Source: Sorangium cellulosum So ce56 (GTDB taxonomy: Bacteria; Myxococcota_A; Polyangia; Polyangiales; Polyangiaceae). From it: a stretch of 64,000 nucleotides of DNA. The notes below the pieces were generated by a model. The model was not told the DNA's origin, made no database searches, and saw nothing but the letters and a program-made list of their open reading frames with translations. The stretch covers positions 6,269,001-6,333,000 of the forward strand of contig NC_010162.1 in the NCBI RefSeq assembly GCF_000067165.1. Direction: 5' to 3'. Position 1 is the first letter of the stretch; every line of letters starts with the position of its first letter. Position numbers and translations under genes: made by a program. This document shows, in pieces, positions 56,105 to 64,000 of this stretch.

Positions 56105-56306
56105 GGTGACGCGTGTCTCCGGGCCCCGACGGGCTCGCCCGCAAATTGCGGGCCTCTCCCAACCCCCCGGGGCCCGCCTCCATACCCAGGATCCAAGGGT
56201 CGCGCAAGGAGCTAGGCGGGCAGGCTCACCCGGGCGTCCGGGGAATGCAGCCTGGCGGCCCTTTCCGCGCTTACGTCCCCTGCCGCTCTTCCGCTGCCGC
56301 GCGGCG

Positions 56307-57449
56307 TCAGCCGTCGCTGCCGAACACGATGTGCCGGCGAGCGCGCTCCCCGCTCGCGATCTCCGCGAGCGAGAGGCGCACGTCGCGCTCGGTGATGGTG
56401 CCGTCGATCGTCGCGAACGTCGCGGAGAGGATCGGCGGGATGCGCCCGACGCTGGGGAAGCCCGGGGCCCAGGTGAGCGCGTCCGCGAACGCCGCCTTCA
56501 CCGCGGCGGCGACGGGCCCGTACGGCGCGAGCGGCACATCGAGCGGCTCCAGGACAACGATGGCCTTGGCGCGCCCGAGCGTCTTCACCACGTCGGCGCC
56601 GAAGAACGGGCGGAGCGCGCGCACGCCCACGAGGCCGACGCGGCGGCCCTGCGCGCGCAGGCTGCGCACGACCTCGCGGGCCGCGGGGAACGCGCAGCCC
56701 ACGACGACCATGATCTCCTCCGCGTCCGCGGTCTCGACGCGCTCGATCGCGCCGAGCGGCCTGCCGGTCAGCTCGCAGAGCTCCCGCATCGCGCTGGCGA
56801 GCGCGAACGGAACGCGCGCGCAGAAGCCCCGCTCGGCCCGCTTCCGGACGACGCCGCGGCCCTGCGGGCGAGGCCCCCCGTCGCCGTCGCTCTCGCCCGG
56901 CGCCGCGTCGGTGAAGGTCGGCGCACTCCGCTCGGCGCCGAGGAAGCGCGCCGCGAGCTCGCGCGTCCCGCCGAGGGCCGACACGTCCGACGGCAGCGCG
57001 TCGACGAGGTGCAGGAACGGCGTCTCGCTGTCCTCGGCGGCGCGCCGCGCCACGAGCGTCATGTCGGCCGCCTCCTGGCTGCTCCAGGTCACGAGCACCC
57101 CCGCGCCGACGTCGAGCGCGGGCGCGAGCTCGTCGCGCCCGACGGCGAGCCCGCCGCGGCGCTCGATGACGTGCACGGTGACCGGCGTCCGCACCGCCGC
57201 CGCCTCGCCGAGCGCGGCGAGCGCCCCGACGAGCTCGTGGGCGCCCAGCACGACGCTCGCGCGCTGCCCGGCGCGCGTGCGCGCGGCGGCGCCGCGGATC
57301 GCCTCGGTGGCGCACGCGGCGCGCTCGATCGGCAGATTGCCGGGCACCGCCGCGTGCGCGGCGAACAGCGCGCTCCCCGCGGCCACCTCGACATGTGCGA
57401 TCACCGCCGCCGGATCCGGCGGCGCGCCTAGACCGTCAGGCCCTGCCAT
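56307..57449 (-). CDS. Pyruvate:ferredoxin oxidoreductase alpha-subunit-like protein
   Basis: The 380-aa product resembles PorA: AVIAHVEVAAGSALFAAHAAVPGNLPIERAACATEAI, then VVLGAHELVGALAALGEAAAV and VLVTWSSQEAADMTLVARRAA. Domain II follows with VVVGCAFPAAREVVRSLRAQGRRVGLVGVRALRPF and VVLEPLDVPLAPYGPVAAAVKAAF. These are the pyrimidine-binding and C-terminal domains of 2-oxoacid:ferredoxin oxidoreductases. The beta and ferredoxin subunits are not adjacent, so whether it forms an active enzyme is open. The start at ATG 57449 is chosen from similarity. An open frame continues upstream but its translation is not protein-like. Confidence 0.65.
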   Translation of the reverse strand: MAGPDGLGAPPDPAAVIAHVEVAAGSALFAAHAAVPGNLPIERAACATEAIRGAAARTRAGQRASVVLGAHELVGALAALGEAAAVRTPVTVHVIERRGGLAVGRDELAPALDVGAGVLVTWSSQEAADMTLVARRAAEDSETPFLHLVDALPSDVSALGGTRELAARFLGAERSAPTFTDAAPGESDGDGGPRPQGRGVVRKRAERGFCARVPFALASAMRELCELTGRPLGAIERVETADAEEIMVVVGCAFPAAREVVRSLRAQGRRVGLVGVRALRPFFGADVVKTLGRAKAIVVLEPLDVPLAPYGPVAAAVKAAFADALTWAPGFPSVGRIPPILSATFATIDGTITERDVRLSLAEIASGERARRHIVFGSDG

Positions 57450-57933
57450 CCCATCGTTCGTCGCCCGAGCCGCACGCGAGGTCAAGCGCGAGCGCGATCG
57501 GCTTCCGCGCAGCGGCCGGCCTGGAGTAGCGCGGCGATCGCGATCGTCGGTGTTCGTCAGTGTCCGGACGTAACTCCGAGAATTCACGCTCCCAGCGCGC
57601 AATGAGCTTCCGCCGCGCGCGGCTCCCGGCCGGTCGCTCGCCCGGCGCGTCGAGCGCATCGTGGAAGCCTGCCGCGCCCGGCCTGTGGCTGCAGCCGGGC
57701 CTCGTCGACCGATCGACGGCATCGACGGTTCGGCGAGCCGGCTGCTCGCCCAAGGCGACGGGGCGAGAACGGACGCCACCCGAGCCTTCACCAGGAACAC
57801 CAGGAACCGGTCACCATGCACCGGGCCGCCACGACAAAAGCGACCCCACGAAACATATCGCTTGACGGACTCCCCCCCCCTTGATAGGAGGCGCTCTCCG
57901 TTTCGTCGGCCCCGGGCCGAGCGGGCGGGACAT
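57450..57933. other. Intergenic region before tRNA-Val(GAC)
   Basis: About 480 bp with no supported gene. The minus-strand gene starts at its left end. It contains a 9-bp tandem (ACCAGGAAC twice, 57790-57807) and the promoter of the tRNA near its right end. Confidence 0.5.
57862..57890 (+). promoter_or_regulatory. Promoter of tRNA-Val(GAC)
   Basis: TTGACG at 57862-57867 and TAGGAG at 57885-57890 with a 17-bp spacer that contains a C9 run. The tRNA 5' end is 44 bp further, close to the spacing seen for the other tRNA-Val. Confidence 0.55.
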
Positions 57934-58005
<72 letters not shown>

Positions 58006-58038
58006 CAAATCAGCAGGAGACCTAGCCTGCGAGGTTTC

Positions 58039-58380
58039 ATGGCCCTCGATCAGACAGCCCTGGCCGCCCCGGCGGCCCGCACCACGGTGCGCAAGGCTCT
58101 CGCGGACGACATCGCCAAGAACCGCCCCATCCTCGGCGCCCACGTCAACGGGCGCCTCGTCGATCTTCACCTTCACACCCCCTTCCACTTCGACGACTCG
58201 GCCCGGATCGGGCTGGTCCGGACGAGCGCTCCGGATGGCCCTTCGGCGAACGCCGTGGCCGCCCCCCGGTCGCGCGACCTCGACGAGGCCCTCGGGGCGA
58301 TGCCGCTCGCGGAGCTCGCCGACCGGCGAGCCGCGGCGCGGAAGCTCCACCGGCTCGCCGTGAGCACATCGGGTTCGTGA
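58039..58380 (+). CDS. Small TGS-like protein, possible thrS remnant
   Basis: The 113-aa product shows TTVRKALADDIAKNRPILGAHVNGRLVDLH, which resembles the TGS domain found at the N terminus of threonyl-tRNA synthetase (AxxVNGxLVDL core). A short Ala/Arg-rich end follows. The rest of a synthetase is absent. In many bacteria thrS stands just before infC, which is also the next gene here. So this may be a remnant of thrS or a free TGS domain. GAGG just upstream of the ATG supports translation. Identity is moderate and based on one motif. Confidence 0.5.
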   Translation: MALDQTALAAPAARTTVRKALADDIAKNRPILGAHVNGRLVDLHLHTPFHFDDSARIGLVRTSAPDGPSANAVAAPRSRDLDEALGAMPLAELADRRAAARKLHRLAVSTSGS

Positions 58381-58618
58381 CCTGCCGCTCCGGCCGGCCT
58401 CTCTCGCCCGGCAGTCCCTTCCCCACCCCCGTCGAGCCCGGCGCGCCATGGCCCGGAGCGCCGATGCGCCGCGGCGCTCGTCCTGCTTGCTGCCGTTGCC
58501 TGCGGCGCGGAGTCAGGCGACATTGTCGTGGTGATGGACGCCACGACCGGGCTCGGGCGCGGAGCGGCGGACCGTCGCTTTCAAGAGCACAGAACACAAG
58601 GAGGCAGCGAAATATCAC

Positions 58619-59344
58619 ATGGCGATGAGACGCTTCGACCCTCGGCAGGCCCAGCGGGGGCCGCAGATCCGCATCAACCAGCGCATCCGCGTCCCGGAGA
58701 TCCGCGTCATCGGTGATGACGGCGAGATGCTCGGCATCATGCAGACCCACGAGGCGCTGCGCCGAGCTCAGGAGAAGGGGCTCGACCTCGTCGAGGTCAA
58801 CCCGAAGGCGGATCCCCCGGTCTGCAAGATCCTCGACTTCGGCAAGTACAAGTACGACGAGAAGAAGAAGGCCCGCGAGGCGAAGCGCAAGCAGAGTGTG
58901 GTGGAGATCAAGGAGATCAAGCTCCGTCCCAAGACGGACGACCACGATCTCGAGTTCAAGACCAGGGCTGCTCACCGGTTCCTCGGCGCAGGCCACAAGG
59001 TGAAGTTCACGGTGCGCTTCCGCGGCCGCGAGATCACCCACCCGGAGAAGGCGCAGGAGCAGCTCGACTGGATCGTCCAGCACTGCGAGGAGATCGCGAA
59101 CGTCGAGGTGCGCCCCATGATGGAGCAGCGCACGATGACGCTGATGATGGCGCCCAAGCCGGCGATCCTGCAGAAGGTGGCCCAGGCCCGCGCCGCCGCG
59201 GAGAAGGCGCGTCAGAAGGCGATCCAGGAAGGGCGCGCCGCTCCTGCCCAGGACGACACGGAGGACGAGGAGATCGAGAAGCTCGAGAGGGAGCTCGAGG
59301 AGCAGGACGACGAGGACGACGACGAGGCGGAGGCGACCGAGTAA
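58619..59344 (+). CDS. infC: Translation initiation factor IF-3 with acidic C-terminal extension
   Basis: The 241-aa factor keeps the 30S subunit free and checks start-codon pairing. The N domain shows QIRINQRIRVPEIRVIGDDGE, the linker and C domain show LDLVEVNPKADPPVCKILDFGKYKY, and the core continues EIKEIKLRPKTDDHDLEFKTR. Normal IF-3 ends near residue 180. Here about 60 more residues follow, strongly acidic (EDEEIEKLERELEEQDDEDD). In Myxococcus the IF-3 homologue Dsg also has a C-terminal extension that affects development, as I recall. GGAGG lies at 58600-58604, 14 bp before the ATG. The rpmI and rplT genes do not follow. Confidence 0.95.
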   Translation: MAMRRFDPRQAQRGPQIRINQRIRVPEIRVIGDDGEMLGIMQTHEALRRAQEKGLDLVEVNPKADPPVCKILDFGKYKYDEKKKAREAKRKQSVVEIKEIKLRPKTDDHDLEFKTRAAHRFLGAGHKVKFTVRFRGREITHPEKAQEQLDWIVQHCEEIANVEVRPMMEQRTMTLMMAPKPAILQKVAQARAAAEKARQKAIQEGRAAPAQDDTEDEEIEKLERELEEQDDEDDDEAEATE

Positions 59345-59520
59345 CGCATCCGGCGAGAGAGCGCGCCTCGACGCCGATCACGGTGCGGCGCGCCTCGCAA
59401 GGGCGGCGTGTTGACGCGTGCTGACATGCGCTGAGCGCTCGCGCGCTGGCCGCCGCGCAGCACGCAGCGCGCCCAGGGCTCGGCCGTGGGCGCCGCGAGG
59501 AGCACGCTCCCTTCGCCGAA

Positions 59521-61077
59521 TCAGTGCGGGATCAGGCCGCCGAACCACGCGCCTGCGGCGAGGGCGGCGAGCGCGGCGACGAGCAGCACGGCCTTCACCG
59601 CGCCGCCCCCGGTCCTGGCTGGAGGGGCAAGATCCGGCTCCAGGTCGCGCGGCGCGGCCGGCACGAGCGGCGCGGCCGGCACGAGCGGCGCGGTAGGCGC
59701 CGGCGCGGGCGGCACAGGGCGCTGCATCTCGGGTACGGGCCGCGGGGAAGCCAGGGTCGGCACGGCTCGCCTCTCGAGCGGCGGATGCGCCGGCACAGGC
59801 GGCGCGAGCAGCGGACCCGCGGGCCTGGACGAGGGGACGCCGGAGGAAGGGGCGAGAGGAAGGCCGAACCCCGTCTCCTCGAGCGCGGCGAGGTTGCCCT
59901 CCTCGACCGACACGGTGGCGAGGGACCGCCGCATGACGTCCTCCCCCGGCGCCGAGAGCTTGTCCCCCGGCGCCGAGAGCTTGATCTCGTCGGCCCACTT
60001 GCCGATGTCCTCGAAGGCCGAGATCTTGAGCGGCTCGTTCAGACGCGTGGTGCTCGGCGCCGCCTTGTCGTCCGGCAGCGACGTGAACTCGAGCAGCGTC
60101 TCCTCGATGAGCCGGTCGATGAACGACGCCTTGTCCGACGTGGGAGCCCGCTTCCGGAGCGCCATGGCGCTGCGGACGTGCTCGGCGATGTCGTAGGCGC
60201 TGACGGGCCTGCCGAACCTGTAGAGGAAGGTCGTGAGATCGCGGCCGAGCTCGCGCGCCGAGCCATAACGCTCCGCGGGATCGCGGGCCAGCGAGCGGGC
60301 AATGATGCGATCGAGCTCGGGGGGGACCGCCTTGTTGCTCTCGGAGAGCGGCGGGATCTGCGCCTGCTGCACGAGCTTGACCGTCTGGTAGTCGGTGTCG
60401 CCGAGGAAGAGCCGCTTCCCGGAGAGCATCTCCCAGAGGATCGCGCCGAGCGCGAAGATGTCGGTGCGGTGATCGACCTCCTGGCCCTGCGCGGCCTCGG
60501 GCGAGAGGTAGCTGAACTTGCCCTTGATGATCCCGGCCTCGCTCTTCTCGAGCTGGCTCGTCGCCTTGGCGAGGCCGAAGTCGACGATCTTCACCTCGCC
60601 GTACTTCGTGATGAGCACGTTCGGAGGCGACATGTCCCGGTGGACGATCTTGAGCGGATGCCCGTCGGCCGCCTTGAGCTCGTGGGCGTACGTGAGCCCC
60701 TCGCAGAGCTTCGCCGTGATGAACACGGCGGACTCGACCGGGAGGGTGCGGCCGGCCTTGCGCATCGACTCGAGGACCGCCTTCAGATCGGCGCCGTCCA
60801 CGTACTCCATCACGATGAAGTACGCGTTGTCGCCGACGCCGATGTCGAACACCTGCGCGACGTTGGAGTGGGAGAGGTGCGCAGACAGCCGCGCTTCGTC
60901 GAGGAACATCGCGATGAAGCGCTTCTTCTCGCTGAGGTGCGGGAGCACGCGCTTGATCGCGACCTGCTTCTTGAACCCCTCGATCCCGGCGCTCTCCGCC
61001 AGGAAGACCTCGGCCATGCCGCCCGAAGCTAGCCGCTCGATGACCCGGTAGCGCTGCTGCTGGTGGGCATCCGTCAT
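59521..61077 (-). CDS. Membrane-anchored Ser/Thr protein kinase
   Basis: The 518-aa protein has an N-terminal kinase domain (10-275). Its residues are the glycine loop LASGGMAEVFLA, K42 (AIKRV), HRDMSPPNV (D148), DFG (166-168), the activation segment with GKFSYLSPEAAQG and the typical DHRTDIFALGAILWEML. A low-complexity linker contains LSAPGDKLSAPGED and repeated Pro-rich units. A single C-terminal membrane helix (AVLLVAALAALAAGAWFGG) leaves almost no outer domain. This is the common Hanks-type kinase layout of myxobacteria, without an extracellular sensor. ATG at 61077. Convergent with infC. Confidence 0.92.
   Translation of the reverse strand: MTDAHQQQRYRVIERLASGGMAEVFLAESAGIEGFKKQVAIKRVLPHLSEKKRFIAMFLDEARLSAHLSHSNVAQVFDIGVGDNAYFIVMEYVDGADLKAVLESMRKAGRTLPVESAVFITAKLCEGLTYAHELKAADGHPLKIVHRDMSPPNVLITKYGEVKIVDFGLAKATSQLEKSEAGIIKGKFSYLSPEAAQGQEVDHRTDIFALGAILWEMLSGKRLFLGDTDYQTVKLVQQAQIPPLSESNKAVPPELDRIIARSLARDPAERYGSARELGRDLTTFLYRFGRPVSAYDIAEHVRSAMALRKRAPTSDKASFIDRLIEETLLEFTSLPDDKAAPSTTRLNEPLKISAFEDIGKWADEIKLSAPGDKLSAPGEDVMRRSLATVSVEEGNLAALEETGFGLPLAPSSGVPSSRPAGPLLAPPVPAHPPLERRAVPTLASPRPVPEMQRPVPPAPAPTAPLVPAAPLVPAAPRDLEPDLAPPARTGGGAVKAVLLVAALAALAAGAWFGGLIPH
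59655..59985. repeat. Short direct repeats in the kinase linker
   Basis: Two tandem pairs are visible: GGCACGAGCGGCGCGGCC-type units at about 59660-59700 and CCCCCGGCGCCGAGAGCTTG units at about 59945-59984. They encode Val-Pro-Ala-Ala-Pro-Leu and Leu-Ser-Ala-Pro-Gly duplications. Confidence 0.6.
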
Positions 61078-61271
61078 GGTCCACCTAGTACACCACGTCC
61101 CACGCTGCGCGCGGAAACAACCGGCTCGTCTTCATCGGAGCCCGCGGGCGAGGCGCGCAAAGAGTGCGGCCTGGAACCATCGCGCACGCTCGCGCACGAG
61201 CGCGCGCCCTGTCCCCTGGACGCAGCCTTACGCGGGCATCGCAGCGGCCAGGCTCGGGAGGCGAGGCTCGC

Positions 61272-61958
61272 TCAGCCCGTGAGCGCGCTCCGCAGGAACG
61301 GGCGAGGTGCAGGTGTGAGCGGCACCGCCACCGCGCGCACGCGGCTCCTCGACGCGACCGCGCCGCGCGCGAGCGCCGCGGGCTCGATCTGCGCGGCGGC
61401 GCGCTTCCGGCGATCGTCGAGCTCCGCGGCGAGCATGTCCTTCACCATGTCGAGGAGCTCCGGGAAGCCCGACAGGCGCAGCCCGACGTCGTTCGTCCAG
61501 AGGATGATCTCGAGCTCTCCGTCAGGCGCCCTCGCCTCGGGATCCCACGCGAAGACCGTCTCGGCCGCCGCGTCGATGCCGAACGGGACGAGCGCGCTCC
61601 GCGCACCATGGCGGCCGCGCATGGTCGCCGGCACGCCGTCGCGCTCGCCCGCGCCGCGCACCTCCTCGCCCTCGCAGTGCTCGAGCACCATCCGCCCGAC
61701 GTCCATGTACGAGCCGCGCGCGAGCGCGCGCACCCCGAGCAGGCTGGCGCCAGCGAACAGCTGCGGCCAGCCGTCGTGCCGCGAGAGCAGCTCCCGATAG
61801 CTCGGCGGCAGCGCCATCCCGAGGCGCCGCTCGACGCCGGCGATCGCCTCCTCGGGAGCCCCGGCCGGCGGCGCGATCGGCATTCCCCGCCGCGGATCCA
61901 TCCGCGCGAGCTCCAGCTTGAGCGCGCGGATGCGGTGCATCGACTCGAGCCACTCCAT
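61272..61958 (-). CDS. SMI1/KNR4-family protein
   Basis: The 228-aa protein carries the SMI1/KNR4 signature: EEAIAGVERRLGMALPPSYRELLSRHDGWPQLF in the N-terminal third, and LVPFGIDAAAETVFAWDP with GELEIILWTNDVGLRLSGFPELLDMV later. In bacteria this family includes immunity proteins of polymorphic toxins and also regulators. No toxin gene is adjacent here. A start at ATG 61958 has AGGG about 9 bp upstream. The open frame continues further but loses similarity. It is on the same strand as the kinase gene, 194 bp upstream of it. Confidence 0.8.
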   Translation of the reverse strand: MEWLESMHRIRALKLELARMDPRRGMPIAPPAGAPEEAIAGVERRLGMALPPSYRELLSRHDGWPQLFAGASLLGVRALARGSYMDVGRMVLEHCEGEEVRGAGERDGVPATMRGRHGARSALVPFGIDAAAETVFAWDPEARAPDGELEIILWTNDVGLRLSGFPELLDMVKDMLAAELDDRRKRAAAQIEPAALARGAVASRSRVRAVAVPLTPAPRPFLRSALTG

Positions 61959-62086
61959 GCGCGCGACCCTACGCGCGCGGCGCCGGAAGGAGCAAAAAAC
62001 GAGCGACGCTCCGCCCCGCCGCGCAGGCGCAACCCGGGGGGACACACGCGCTTGACAGTCATTTGGGTCAGCGGCACGGTGCTTGC

Positions 62087-62350
62087 GTGGCTGGCTTGGG
62101 CTCCTGGGCATCGCTTCGCACCGCCTTCGTCGTGGCGGGCGCCACGTTCGTCGTCGCGTCGCTCGCGACCGCGTGCCTCGACTACGCGGGCGAGGAGCTG
62201 TTCGATCAGTGCGACACGCCGGCGGCGCCGCTCCCCGGCTCGGGATCCGGCTCGGGCGCCACCACGAGCGCCGGGGCGGCCAGCGTGGATCAGCCGGACT
62301 GCGGCGCGCCGACGCACGCGCCCGGCTCGGGATCCGGCTCGGGCTCGTGA
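62087..62350 (+). CDS. Small lipoprotein with Gly/Ser-rich tail
   Basis: The 87-aa product has a hydrophobic signal segment (TAFVVAGATFVVASLATAC) with lipobox LATAC. A short acidic part with one or two further Cys and a Gly-Ser repeat tail (PGSGSGSG, twice) follow. The GTG at 62087 is one of several possible starts. A TTGACA lies at 62052-62057 but I see no good -10. The stop overlaps the next start as GTGA, so it is translationally coupled to the glycosyltransferase. Confidence 0.6.
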   Translation: MAGLGSWASLRTAFVVAGATFVVASLATACLDYAGEELFDQCDTPAAPLPGSGSGSGATTSAGAASVDQPDCGAPTHAPGSGSGSGS

Positions 62351-63933
62351 GGGAAGAGCGGCGCGATCTCCTCGCGCTCGCCGCGCTCACCGCCGCCGCG
62401 CTCGCCTCGCGCCTGCTCTTCCGCATCGATCACGACGAGGACATCGACGCGCTCCGGTTCGCGCTCGGCGTGGAGCGGTTCGACGTGGCCGCGCTCCGCC
62501 CGCACGCGCCGTACTACCCCGTGTTCGTCGCTGCGGCGAAGGGGCTCGCGCTGCTCGGCGCGACGCCGCGCGCGGCGCTCGCCCTCGTCAGCGCCGCGTC
62601 GGGCGCGGCCGCCGTCGCCTTCACCGCCCTGCTCGCGCGCGAGGTCGCCGGGCGGCGCGCCGCGGTGTTCGCCGGGGTCCTCGCGCTCGCCTCGCCGTTC
62701 CTCTGGCTGTCGTCCGAGAAGCTCCTCAGCGACATGACCGGCACCGCGACGGTGACCGCGGCGCTCTGGCTGTGCGCCCGCGCGCGGCGCCTCCGCGGCG
62801 CGCAGGCGGCCGCTCCGGCCGCGCCGCTGGACACCGCCGCCGCGGCGGCGCGCACGCGCACCTGGGCGCTCGTGCTGCTCGGCGTCGGGCTCGGCGTGCG
62901 GCTCTCGTACTTCCCGTTCGCGCTCGCGTGCCTCGCCGTCATCGCCCGCGGCGAGGGCGGCCGCCTCGCGTGGCTCGCGCGCGGCCGCGACCTCGCGGCC
63001 GGCGCGCTCGCGTGGCTCGTGCCGCTCGTGCTGATCGCGACGCCGCGCGACCTCGTCGCGACGACGTGGGTCCAGGGGCTCGGGCACTTCACCCGCTGGG
63101 GAGGGACGGCGATCACCGTCTCGTCGCCGCTCGATCGCCTCCGCGGCGTGATCTGGGGGATCTGGGCCAACGGGCTCGGCGGAGCGTGGCCCGACGCGCC
63201 GACGGCGCGCTGGCTCGGCGCGCCGCTCCTGATCGCGCTCCTCGCCGCGGGCGCGCTCCGCGTCGCGTCGCGAGAGCGGGCCGCGCGCGCGCTGCGCGAG
63301 CAGCCCGAGCTCTGGGCCTCCGCGTTCGCTTATTTCCTCTGGGCGCTCCTCGGGCAAAACATCGCCTACAAGCCGCGGCACTGGCTCCCGCTCGTCCCGC
63401 TCCTCCTCGTCGCCATGGCCGCCGGCGCAGCGGCCCTCTCGGCCGCGCGCCCCGCGGCGGAGGGCGCTCCGCGCCGCCGGGCGCTCCGCGGCACCGCGCC
63501 CTTCGCCCTCGTCGCGGCCCTGGCGGCGCAATGGCTCGCCGACGCGATCTCGCTCGCTCGCCAGCACGAGGCGCCCTCGCCGGCGGCCGCGATCGTGCGC
63601 TTCCTCCGCGACGCCGGCGCGCCGCCGCGCCCGGTGCTCACGCGCGACCTCGACCGGATGATCCAGGAGGGCGCGCCGGGCCGGCTGCCCGTGCGCGTCC
63701 GCGACGACGCCGCGCTCGTCCACAACGTCGAGCGGGCCGGGCCGGGTGGCGCGCTCATCACCAGCGAGGCGCTGTCGCGGGAGGCGCGCGACGCGCTCGC
63801 AGACCGCGGCTACACGATCGCGATCCGCTTCGCGCGCCCGCGCTCGCGCTACGTCGACGCGCTCTGGAGCGATCTCGCGCTGCTCGAGGCGCTGCCCGCC
63901 GGACCTCCAGCAGGCGGCGCGCCCCCCCGCTGA
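62347..63933 (+). CDS. Membrane glycosyltransferase (GT39/ArnT-like)
   Basis: The 528-aa protein has about ten hydrophobic helices. The first loop carries FRIDHDEDIDALRFALG, with acidic residues as in the GT-C catalytic loop of ArnT and PMT-like enzymes. Then come APYYPVFVAAAKGLALLG and SPFLWLSSEKLLSDMTGTATVTAALWL. The C-terminal 100 residues form a soluble part. Such enzymes use polyprenyl-phosphate sugars and modify lipids or proteins on the outer side of the inner membrane. The GTG at 62347 overlaps the lipoprotein stop, so the lipoprotein may be a partner or a substrate. The first Asp pair is also seen in uncharacterised relatives. Confidence 0.75.
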   Translation: MREERRDLLALAALTAAALASRLLFRIDHDEDIDALRFALGVERFDVAALRPHAPYYPVFVAAAKGLALLGATPRAALALVSAASGAAAVAFTALLAREVAGRRAAVFAGVLALASPFLWLSSEKLLSDMTGTATVTAALWLCARARRLRGAQAAAPAAPLDTAAAAARTRTWALVLLGVGLGVRLSYFPFALACLAVIARGEGGRLAWLARGRDLAAGALAWLVPLVLIATPRDLVATTWVQGLGHFTRWGGTAITVSSPLDRLRGVIWGIWANGLGGAWPDAPTARWLGAPLLIALLAAGALRVASRERAARALREQPELWASAFAYFLWALLGQNIAYKPRHWLPLVPLLLVAMAAGAAALSAARPAAEGAPRRRALRGTAPFALVAALAAQWLADAISLARQHEAPSPAAAIVRFLRDAGAPPRPVLTRDLDRMIQEGAPGRLPVRVRDDAALVHNVERAGPGGALITSEALSREARDALADRGYTIAIRFARPRSRYVDALWSDLALLEALPAGPPAGGAPPR

Positions 63934-63957
63934 AAACGAGGTTGACCTCCGTTTTCA
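63931..63957 (+). terminator. Hairpin overlapping the glycosyltransferase stop codon
   Basis: TGAAAACGAGG (63931-63941) pairs with CCTCCGTTTTCA (63946-63957) with one bulged C and a TTGA loop. The stem contains the TGA stop itself. Confidence 0.65.
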
Positions 63958-64000
63958 AGGGCGCGAAGACTCCCGCCCCCCGGGCTCCCGGTCCTCGTCA

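Noticed and set aside
62052..62080. TTGACA before the small lipoprotein as a promoter
   Set aside because: No acceptable -10 at 16-18 bp distance, so it was not listed as a feature.

Overview
The window is about 64 kb of very GC-rich bacterial DNA, densely coded on both strands, and reads as a chromosomal core segment of a myxobacterium, most likely a Sorangium-like member of the Polyangiales. This is inferred from the mix of genes: Ser/Thr kinases, an FHA protein, a caspase-like TPR protein, many short Cys-rich lipoproteins, type IV pilus motors, an IF-3 with a long acidic tail as in Myxococcus, and a LexA operator of the deltaproteobacterial GTTCAG type. I cannot assign a species from the sequence alone.

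Layout. 1-7.0 kb: end of rsmA, then atpD-atpC, dnaG, rpoD and a small lipoprotein, all on +. 7.05-10.7 kb: a rhomboid-like protein without catalytic residues and BamA on -. 11.0-16.3 kb: parC-parE and an AraC-type regulator. 16.4-23.9 kb: nitrilase, a Cys-rich protein with a Gly/Ala tail, Nudix hydrolase and ligA, a DUF2804 protein, a P5C dehydrogenase and a small lipoprotein. 24.3-31.6 kb: a PPC-domain lipoprotein, an M3 oligopeptidase lipoprotein, and a large pseudo-caspase/TPR protein broken by a one-base frameshift. 31.6-38.0 kb: a translationally coupled FHA protein and Ser/Thr kinase, divergent from pilB-pilT, followed by lexA with a readable promoter and operator. 38.1-46.4 kb: a three-gene envelope cluster (helical lipoprotein, TSP3/OmpA protein, TPR plus beta-barrel protein), an IS4-type insertion sequence with long imperfect inverted repeats, and two divergent PilZ genes. 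46.6-57.4 kb: tRNA-Val(CAC), an aminotransferase, and a minus-strand series yajC-secD-secF-recJ-mlaF-mlaD, with yajC carrying another one-base frameshift, plus a POR-alpha-like protein. 57.9-64 kb: tRNA-Val(GAC), a small TGS-like gene, infC, a membrane-anchored Ser/Thr kinase, a SMI1/KNR4 protein, and a lipoprotein translationally coupled to a membrane glycosyltransferase.

Most of the window is housekeeping: replication (dnaG, ligA, recJ, parCE), transcription (rpoD, lexA), translation (infC, tRNAs, rsmA), energy (atpDC) and envelope biogenesis (bamA, secDF-yajC, mla). The parts most worth following up are the degenerate-enzyme genes (rhomboid without Ser/His, caspase without His), the two G-run frameshifts, the envelope cluster, the kinase/FHA pair beside the pilus motors, the lexA control region and the insertion sequence. 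I did not find a convincing new defence or biosynthetic system.
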